This document shows, piece by piece, positions 43,803 to 49,037 of a DNA stretch of 49,037 nucleotides. Within the stretch, counting starts at the first letter, position 1, and each line of letters opens with the position of its first letter. The position numbers and the translations under genes are program-made. The stretch spans positions 1-49,037 of the forward strand of contig JAJEIA010000142.1 of assembly GCA_022823505.1 (NCBI GenBank). The letters run 5' to 3'. The notes under the pieces were generated by a model, which made no database searches, was not told the origin of the DNA, and saw only the letters and a program-made list of their open reading frames with translations. This stretch comes from Dehalococcoidia bacterium. GTDB taxonomy: Bacteria > Chloroflexota > Dehalococcoidia > Lucifugimonadales > UBA3495.

Positions 43803-45169
43803 GGTCCCTCCGCATACACGCCGAACGTGAAGGCGAACAGGCCGAAGTCGTCCGAGTTCGACCGCATGGTCAGGATCGACTGCGGCAGGTACTGCGGGTT
43901 ATCGATGATCCCATACATCCTCGGTTCGTCCACCAGGATATACGAGTACCCATTCTCGTCCCACTGGATGTCCGCGCCCGCATTTTCCTCGGACAGCATC
44001 GCCCCGTCCACCGTCACCACCACCTCGTACGGCTCGCCTGAGTCCGAGGTCAGCACGGCGTTGACGCTCTTTGCGGCGTAGTTCAGCGCCAGGTAGTCCT
44101 CCAGGTCTTCGGTCACCCGGGCATGACGAATGCGCTCCGGCTCCACCGACCACTGCCCCTGGAAATACAGCAGGTGCGGATGCAGGTCCTGCGGAACGCT
44201 GACGTTGATCACACCGTTGCCGCTATCAAGGATCGACTGGAAGTAGTCCTCGTACTGCGCCACATAGGGATGGCGACCCGACCGCGCCACGCCCACGTTC
44301 CGTTGCCATCCGGCGTACAGCTCTGGAGTCACCGGCGCGCTCCCGCTGATCCGCGCCGACTGGAACGCCGCATCGCGCACCTGGTCTTCTGGCAGGTCCA
44401 GCGGGTCATCCGACAGGTCCGCCCCGGCTTCCACCAGCGCGTTGCGGATCTTCTGCTCGGTCTCGCCGTAGGCCCCCTCGCCGAAGTGCGAGTAGATCAT
44501 CTCGCCGTGGCTGTTGAACAGGTACTTCGCCGGCCAGTAGCGGTTCTCGAAGTTCCGCCACGTCACCCGGTTGTTATCCTGCGCCACCGGCCACCCGATC
44601 TCGTGGGTCATCAGCGCTTCCGCCACGTTTTCGTGGTCCTTCTCAAACTCGAACTCCGGCGTGTGGATCCCCAGAATCACCAACCCGTCGTCCTCGTACC
44701 GCGACCACCAGTCCCGCAGGAACGGTAACGTCCGGATGCAGTTGACGCAGGTGTAGGTCCAGAAGTCCACCAGCACCACGTTGCCCTCGCCCACCAGTTC
44801 CTGGATCGTCAGCTCCTCATCCGTGTTGAGCCACGCGTCGATGCCCTCCACGTTCGGGATGTCCGGGGCAATCGGCTTGGCCTGGGCTTCCTCCGCCGGC
44901 GTCGACGTGGGAGCGCTGGTGGCAGGCAGTTCTCCGGTCGGCAACACCACCGCCGGCGTCGTCTCGACCGGTGCCGCCGGCGCGGTGGTGGGCTCAGCCG
45001 CCGGCGCGGAATCTCCCGATGCCGACCCGACCACGGGTGCCGCCGTCGGGCTCGCCTGTTCTCCGGACTCTTCCGCCGGCGCCGCGCTCTGCGCGCACGC
45101 CGCCACGGCCAGCGCCAGAATGGCCGCCAGCAGCATCACGCTCCCGGATTTCAGGGTTGAACGAGTCAT
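43799..45169 (-). CDS. DipZ-like thioredoxin lipoprotein
   Basis: A 456-residue exported lipoprotein. The lipobox AVAAC gives Cys25 as the anchored residue. A Pro/Ala/Thr/Ser/Glu-rich stalk (26-105) leads to a thioredoxin domain with the active site FWTYTCVNCIRT (Cys141, Cys144) and NRVTWRNFENRYWPAKYLFNSHG. The C-terminal 150 residues (FQGQWSVEPERIRHARV..., DGAMLSEENAGADIQWDENGY) match the carbohydrate-binding-like module that ends DipZ proteins. The CcdA-like membrane part of true DipZ is missing. The ATG at 45169 follows GAGAGATG. Extracytoplasmic thiol-disulfide exchange, jointly with the next lipoprotein, is likely. Confidence 0.9.
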   Translation of the reverse strand: MTRSTLKSGSVMLLAAILALAVAACAQSAAPAEESGEQASPTAAPVVGSASGDSAPAAEPTTAPAAPVETTPAVVLPTGELPATSAPTSTPAEEAQAKPIAPDIPNVEGIDAWLNTDEELTIQELVGEGNVVLVDFWTYTCVNCIRTLPFLRDWWSRYEDDGLVILGIHTPEFEFEKDHENVAEALMTHEIGWPVAQDNNRVTWRNFENRYWPAKYLFNSHGEMIYSHFGEGAYGETEQKIRNALVEAGADLSDDPLDLPEDQVRDAAFQSARISGSAPVTPELYAGWQRNVGVARSGRHPYVAQYEDYFQSILDSGNGVINVSVPQDLHPHLLYFQGQWSVEPERIRHARVTEDLEDYLALNYAAKSVNAVLTSDSGEPYEVVVTVDGAMLSEENAGADIQWDENGYSYILVDEPRMYGIIDNPQYLPQSILTMRSNSDDFGLFAFTFGVYAEGP

Positions 45170-45537
45170 CACATCTCTCAACTTTGTGGGTGCGGTGAGT
45201 ATAACCCCTGGCACTGCAGTTCATGCGTCGCTTGCAACCATCCCCGCTCGCGGCAAACTCGACCGGAACCGCCTCATGTGTACCCATTGGGGAGGAGGAA
45301 ATTCAAACTGACAGGCAGGATATGCAGGACGGCATTAGATTCATGCGGCGTGCTATGTCCGTTCCTATCATCCAACTCATGCCATCCCGTTCATCCTGTG
45401 CATCCATGCAAATTGCTCTTCCTCAGCAATGCAGATACGCGTGGACCGGAACCGCGCGATGGAAGGATCGGCGTTCTGTGTTACTATACGCAAGTCAGTA
45501 CCCGGCGGATTGAAGCCGCCGTCAGGAGGATATTCAC
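45170..45537. other. 368-base divergent intergenic region
   Basis: Between the minus-strand lipoproteins and the plus-strand gene at 45538. It holds a degenerate family C inverted repeat (about 45316-45340 and 45374-45398, CAGGATATGCAGGACGGCAT and ATGCCATCCCGTTCATCCTG). It also has a hairpin CGGCGG/CCGCCG near 45502-45520, just before the next gene's ribosome site AGGAGG. No ORF is supported. Confidence 0.5.
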
Positions 45538-46002
45538 ATGGCTACTATGATCGATGGCGAGTCCTATCTGGGCCGCGTGATGGTTCGCCCGCTTAGCAAG
45601 TCCGGCGACGTCACGATGTACCTCTGGCCCCTGCGCTGCCTCAAGGCCAAGTTCGGCGGCCCCACCTTCGGCGTGGACGTACAGGGCGTTGAGATCATCC
45701 GGTTCGACCCCCACGGCGCTCGCGGCCACTGGCACAAGGGCGGCTATGACAAGCTCGGCGCCGGCGGATCCCACGTCGACTACCCCGAGGAAATGCGCGA
45801 CGCCGCGGCCCAGCTCGATTTCTCCCTGGAACAGCTCCGGGAGCAGACCGCCGCCTACCTGTCCGAGGCCGGCTATCCCGAGGCCGCAGCCAACCTGGAT
45901 CCGGAAATGGTCAACGCCGCCGCTGATGCCATCAAGGCTCACCTCGCCGCCGAGGGAGACCTGATTTCCGACGCCGTGTCCAAGGACCTCATCGCCGCCT
46001 GA
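45538..46002 (+). CDS. Unrecognised 154-residue soluble protein
   Basis: The family was not recognised. The protein is soluble, with a beta-rich N-terminal half containing a single Cys (LRCLKAKFGGPTFGVDVQGVEI) and a His/Trp/Gly-rich segment (HGARGHWHKGGYDKLGAGGSHVDYPEE) that could bind a metal or cofactor. The C-terminal half is helical and acidic/alanine-rich. It starts after GTCAGGAGGATATTCAC, a strong ribosome site, has strong codon bias like housekeeping genes and is closed by its own terminator, so it is a genuine and probably well-expressed gene. Confidence 0.8.
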   Translation: MATMIDGESYLGRVMVRPLSKSGDVTMYLWPLRCLKAKFGGPTFGVDVQGVEIIRFDPHGARGHWHKGGYDKLGAGGSHVDYPEEMRDAAAQLDFSLEQLREQTAAYLSEAGYPEAAANLDPEMVNAAADAIKAHLAAEGDLISDAVSKDLIAA

Positions 46003-46033
46003 TTGCCATCACGTCGACGGTCCCCAAATGATC

Positions 46034-46064
46034 GGGGCGGGTCAATGACCCGCCCCTGTCTTTT
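46034..46064 (+). terminator. Rho-independent terminator after the 154-residue protein gene
   Basis: The perfect stem GGGGCGGGT/ACCCGCCCC (46034-46056, 5-base loop) is followed by TGTCTTTTC. It follows the stop by 32 bases on the plus strand. Confidence 0.85.
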
Positions 46065-46114
46065 CATCCGACCGACCGTCGTTTATTTGAGCGTCCGTCT
46101 CTAATTTGAGCGCC

Positions 46115-46181
46115 CGTCGTTCCTGCGAAAGCAGGAACCCACACTCCCGCTCACTCGTCGTTCCTGCGAAAGCAGGAACCC
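46115..46181. repeat. Two direct copies of a family A half-unit
   Basis: CGTCGTTCCTGCGAAAGCAG plus GAACCC occurs at 46115-46140 and again at 46156-46181, identical over 26 bases with a 15-base spacer. Each contains the hairpin TTCCTGCGAAAGCAGGAA. Just upstream, ATTTGAGCG-C/T-CCGTC is repeated 19 bases apart (46085-46099, 46104-46118). They lie between the terminator at 46064 and the argB stop. Confidence 0.8.
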
Positions 46182-46206
46182 CTAGCCCCAACGCGACCAA
46201 CCCGTA

Positions 46207-47013
46207 TCAGGCCGTTATCCTCGTCCCCATCGGCCGCCCGTTCACGCAGTTCATCACCGCCCCGGGCTCCCGCCCGTCCACGATGTGAGCCATCGGCACG
46301 GCCCCGTCCGCCAACGCATCCAGGCACGCCGCCAGCTTGGGCAGCATTCCGCCTCGCGCCACGCCCGACGCTCGCAACTGCTCGGCGCCTCTCGCATCCA
46401 GCCGCGGAATGACGCGCCCTCCGTTGTCCATCACGCCGGCCACGTCCGTCAGGAAGATGATCCGCTCCGCCTTCAGAGCGTGGGCCAGCGCCCCCGCCGC
46501 CGTGTCGCCGTTCACGTTCAGCGGCCGGCCCGCGTGCTCGCTGTCCTTGCTGACGTCCACCGCGATGGGCGACACCATCGGTATGAACCCCGCTGATACG
46601 ATCGCCTGCACGGGCCCAGAGTTAACCGCCGTCACCTCTCCCACGTAACCAAGGTCGGGGTTGGCCACGTGCGCCTGCAGCAGGTTGCCGTCCATGCCGC
46701 TGATCCCGATGGTGGGCGCTCCCAGCCGCTGCATCTGGGCGGTAAGCTCTTTATTCACCAGCCCACCCAGCACGGCCACGACGATCTCCAGCGATGGCCC
46801 GTCGGTGACCCGCAACCCGTTCACGAAGTTGGGCGCCAGGTTCTGCCGCTGCATCCACTCGCTGATCACGTTGCCGCCACCGTGAACGATCACCACTGGC
46901 TTCCCGGAGGCATGCAGCTCCACCAGGTCCTGCAACGAAGTGTCGTTGCCGCCCAGCGTGCTGCCCCCGATCTTGACTACGATGGGCGGTTCGGTTTGTT
47001 GTGGTTGGGGCAT
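46207..47013 (-). CDS. argB: Acetylglutamate kinase
   Basis: ArgB phosphorylates N-acetylglutamate, the second step to ornithine. The 268-residue protein has the amino-acid-kinase pattern: IVVKIGGSTLG at the start, VIVHGGGNVISEW for substrate binding, VNGLRVTDGPSLEIVVAVLGG, NVNGDTAAGALAHAL for the nucleotide, FLTDVAGV and the C-terminal GGMLPKLAACLDALADG. It is the last gene of a minus-strand group that starts with argJ and includes a DUF4160/DUF2442 pair between. ArgJ recycles acetyl groups onto glutamate, so argJ and argB belong to one cyclic pathway. Confidence 0.96.
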   Translation of the reverse strand: MPQPQQTEPPIVVKIGGSTLGGNDTSLQDLVELHASGKPVVIVHGGGNVISEWMQRQNLAPNFVNGLRVTDGPSLEIVVAVLGGLVNKELTAQMQRLGAPTIGISGMDGNLLQAHVANPDLGYVGEVTAVNSGPVQAIVSAGFIPMVSPIAVDVSKDSEHAGRPLNVNGDTAAGALAHALKAERIIFLTDVAGVMDNGGRVIPRLDARGAEQLRASGVARGGMLPKLAACLDALADGAVPMAHIVDGREPGAVMNCVNGRPMGTRITA

Positions 47014-47059
47014 AGAGTTTTCGGCAGACGATCACTGTGGACCGGATTGGCCGCGGCAA

Positions 47060-47368
47060 TTATGCCTGAATCGATTCCCGCGCCGCCAGCCAGCGGGCGA
47101 AAGACCGCGCGCTTTCGCCGGATGGCCGGCCAGCCAATAAGCCGGCTACGCTGATGTCTTCGTCGATTCGTTCCCAATGGATGCCGCGCCCATCATCAAT
47201 CAGCAACCAGTCAGCGCGTTCCTCCGCCGTGGAGTAAAGCAATCTGGGATACCATGCCAGAGGAACGTGAATGCTTCGCCCATCTTGGAGCGATACGGCA
47301 AGTACGTCGTCAGTGACGGTGACACTGACGGCCTCGGAAGACAGTCCGTCAAGTGTTGAAATAATCAT
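47060..47368 (-). CDS. DUF2442-family protein, probable partner of the DUF4160 protein
   Basis: A 102-residue protein with the DUF2442 pattern: VSVTVTDDVLAVSLQDGRSIHVPLAWYPRLLYST followed by a helix (AEERADWLLID) and IHWERIDEDISVAGLLAG. It starts 1 base after the DUF4160 stop, with the site GGAGGG inside the end of that gene. DUF4160/DUF2442 gene pairs have been predicted to be toxin-antitoxin-like, but the biochemical function is not established. The ATG at 47368 fits the family; an upstream in-frame start overlaps the DUF4160 gene. Confidence 0.88.
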   Translation of the reverse strand: MIISTLDGLSSEAVSVTVTDDVLAVSLQDGRSIHVPLAWYPRLLYSTAEERADWLLIDDGRGIHWERIDEDISVAGLLAGRPSGESARSFARWLAARESIQA

Positions 47369-47369
47369 T

Positions 47370-47585
47370 CTAACCCTCCAGAAAGAGAGCTCGATTTTGC
47401 TCGACAATCCTGCGGATTTGATTGATTTCTTGCCGTGGGAAACCGCCGGCACTGGCCAACGTTAACGGGTCTAGCCAGAATTTGGCAACTCTCCGATCGC
47501 GCCTGACATGCACATGGGGAGGTTCGCGCCCGTCGCCTGAATAGAAAAAGAAGCGATAAGGTCCATCGCTCAGCAGATTAGGCAC
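47370..47585 (-). CDS. DUF4160-family protein
   Basis: A small 71-residue protein with the DUF4160 hallmarks: GPYRFFFYSGDGREPPHVHVRR (the PPHVHV motif) and a following FWLDPLTLASAGGF and helix INQIRRIVEQNRALFLEG. It is directly coupled to a DUF2442 gene. The pair lies between argJ (54 bases upstream) and argB (46 bases after DUF2442) and all four are on the minus strand. Role unknown; toxin-antitoxin function is a prediction from such pairings. Confidence 0.9.
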   Translation of the reverse strand: MPNLLSDGPYRFFFYSGDGREPPHVHVRRDRRVAKFWLDPLTLASAGGFPRQEINQIRRIVEQNRALFLEG

Positions 47586-47639
47586 TGCGTTCTGACCGGG
47601 TTCCGGTGGGCAACTTCAATCTGCGCGCTCCGTATCATG

Positions 47640-48866
47640 CTAGGTCGTGTACGCGCTGTTGATGATGACGTACTGCTCGGTGAGGTCGCATCCGTAGGCC
47701 GTCGCCTCCCCGCCCGCCAGGTTCAGGCTGACCCGGAAGTCCACCTGCTCGCCCGACATCAACGCCACCACCGCATCCCGGTGGAACGGTATCGGCGTTC
47801 CCGCCTCCATGATGCAAACCCCGTTGACGAACAGGTCCACCTTCTCCTCCACCGCCTCGGCTCCGCTGCGGCCCAACGCCATCATCAGCCGTCCCCAGTT
47901 GGGGTCCGCGCCGTACACTGCCGACTTGACCAAGGGACTCCCGGCAATCGTCAGCGCGGCTTTCCGCGCGTCGATGGCGTCCCTGGCCCCATCTACCTGG
48001 ACGGTGAGCAGCCGCGTGGCCCCCTCCCCGTCACGCGCCAGCATCCGCGTGAGGTTGGCGCACACCTGGTGCAGCGCCGCCGTGAACGCCTCGGCGTCCG
48101 CCGACCGTTCATCAATCACCGGGTTGCCCGCCAGACCGTTGGCAAACGCCAGGAAGGTATCGTTGGTGCTGCTGTCGCCGTCGACGGTGAGCATGTTGTA
48201 GGTCTCGTCCGCCACGGCCTTGACCGTCATCTGCAGGAACCCCGGGTCAACCGCGGCATCCGTTGCCACAAACGACAGCATCGTCGCCATGTTGGGGTTG
48301 ATCATGCCCGACCCTTTCGCCACTCCTCCAATGGTGATCGTCTCACCGGTGGATGCCGTGAACGACACCGCAGTTTCCTTCGGATGTGTATCCGTCGTCA
48401 TCATCGCCCGCGCCAACTCGTTGCCCCCGGTATCGTCCAGCGCAATCTCATCAACCCCCGACCGGATCAGCGCCATCGGCAGTTCCACGCCGATCACGCC
48501 CGTGCTGCACACCAGCACATCCTCGGCAGTCACGCCCAGCTTCTCAGCCGCCAGCCGCGTCATTTCTTCGGCGTCCTTGTAGCCCTGGGCTCCCACGCAG
48601 GTATTGGCGATCCCCGCGTTCACGATCAACGCTTTCGCCTGCCCCCGGGCGACCCGTTCCCTGTCCAGGTCCACGGTAGCCGACCGTATGGCCGACGTCG
48701 TGAACACCCCGCCTATCGAGCACGGGCTGTCCGAGACCAGCATGGCCAGATCCAGCTTGTCCTCCCCTCGCGTCTTGAGGCCGATGAAAACGCCGCCCGC
48801 GGAAAACCCCTGCGGCGACGTGATGGTTCCGTTCGGAATGGCGGTAATATCTGCGCTGGCGGGCAT
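47640..48866 (-). CDS. argJ: Bifunctional ornithine acetyltransferase/N-acetylglutamate synthase ArgJ
   Basis: ArgJ transfers the acetyl group from acetylornithine to glutamate, and bifunctional forms can also use acetyl-CoA. The 408-residue precursor cleaves itself before Thr195 in GVAKGSGMINPNMATMLSF, whose motif is intact. SAIRSATV, NAGIANTC, CSTGVIGVELPM and the C-terminal WGRLMMALGRSG plus NSAYTT are family features. The ATG at 48866 follows CAGGAGCG. It heads argJ-DUF4160-DUF2442-argB. Other arg genes (argC, argD, argF) are not in the window but may lie upstream beyond its right edge. Confidence 0.96.
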   Translation of the reverse strand: MPASADITAIPNGTITSPQGFSAGGVFIGLKTRGEDKLDLAMLVSDSPCSIGGVFTTSAIRSATVDLDRERVARGQAKALIVNAGIANTCVGAQGYKDAEEMTRLAAEKLGVTAEDVLVCSTGVIGVELPMALIRSGVDEIALDDTGGNELARAMMTTDTHPKETAVSFTASTGETITIGGVAKGSGMINPNMATMLSFVATDAAVDPGFLQMTVKAVADETYNMLTVDGDSSTNDTFLAFANGLAGNPVIDERSADAEAFTAALHQVCANLTRMLARDGEGATRLLTVQVDGARDAIDARKAALTIAGSPLVKSAVYGADPNWGRLMMALGRSGAEAVEEKVDLFVNGVCIMEAGTPIPFHRDAVVALMSGEQVDFRVSLNLAGGEATAYGCDLTEQYVIINSAYTT

Positions 48867-49037
48867 CGTAAAGCGCTCCTGCAAACCAGTAATTCAAGGC
48901 AAAAATGCCGCATAAATATACCATAGTGAACGCGCGGCGATGGATGGCTAGGCCAACGGTCCAGGGCAATCGCGTCTTAATGGGATTTTTAGAAATGTGC
49001 TAACGTGCCATGAACCGCTGAACGACGTGGGGGCAGA

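Noticed and set aside
46115..46181. Possible CRISPR array
   Set aside because: There are only two repeats, a 15-base spacer, and the same unit is dispersed singly elsewhere; no cas gene is in the window.

Overview
The window is high-GC bacterial chromosome, densely coding on both strands, with mostly housekeeping genes and a few decayed or mobile patches. No rRNA, tRNA or CRISPR array was recognised. Gene content suggests a Chloroflexota bacterium, most likely a Dehalococcoidia/SAR202-like lineage: a tig-clpP-clpP-clpX cluster, a dprA-topA-xer-aroQ-efp-xseAB string, a lysine-poor EF-P loop, a luciferase-like flavin monooxygenase, and GMC, SDR and SMP-30 catabolic enzymes. This placement is inference from gene content; no marker phylogeny was possible.

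Layout. 1-2401: a TPP riboswitch followed by thiG, thiE, thiS and a small unknown gene. 2408-3018: a HicAB toxin-antitoxin pair. 3080-4850: a RidA protein and an MFS transporter. 4989-5118: a short non-autonomous transposon with target duplication, next to the groEL terminator. 5181-7447: groEL, groES (with a palindromic repeat between them) and an FmdB zinc ribbon. 7590-9901: a soluble sensor kinase and an OmpR-type regulator. 10170-11039: a DUF5677-like protein. 11305-13291: a molybdopterin-domain protein, a CopD-like membrane protein and an SDR. 13394-17997: a run of plus-strand genes (CxxC protein, SirB1-like, DM13, GH15 glucoamylase/trehalase, SMP-30). 18248-19792: a GMC oxidoreductase.

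20133-28445 is a long plus-strand block for DNA processing and core metabolism: dprA, topA, xerC/D-like, aroQ, efp, xseA, xseB and a formyltransferase. 28451-32757 is the minus-strand proteostasis block: trigger factor, two ClpP paralogues and ClpX. 32962-36429 is a decaying accessory patch: a frameshifted DUF5677-like gene, the remnant of a circularly permuted ATP-grasp gene, an intact transglutaminase, unplaced fragments and a retropepsin-like protease. 36517-40017 holds a luciferase-like monooxygenase, a Uma2-type nuclease, a ketopantoate-reductase homologue and a small helix-turn-helix protein.

40298-42350 is acetolactate synthase (ilvB) under a T-box leader. 42500-42850 is an intergenic cluster of different dispersed repeats. 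42867-45169 encodes two overlapping thioredoxin-fold lipoproteins. 45538-46002 is an unrecognised protein with its own terminator. 46207-48866 is an arginine operon, argJ to argB, with a DUF4160/DUF2442 pair lodged between the two genes.

Two RNA-controlled biosynthetic units (TPP riboswitch-thi; T-box-ilvB) are well supported. The most interesting items are the transposon beside groEL, the hairpin repeat inside groESL, the ATP-grasp/transglutaminase remnant, the EF-P loop lacking the modified lysine, and the toxin-antitoxin-like pair inside the arg operon.
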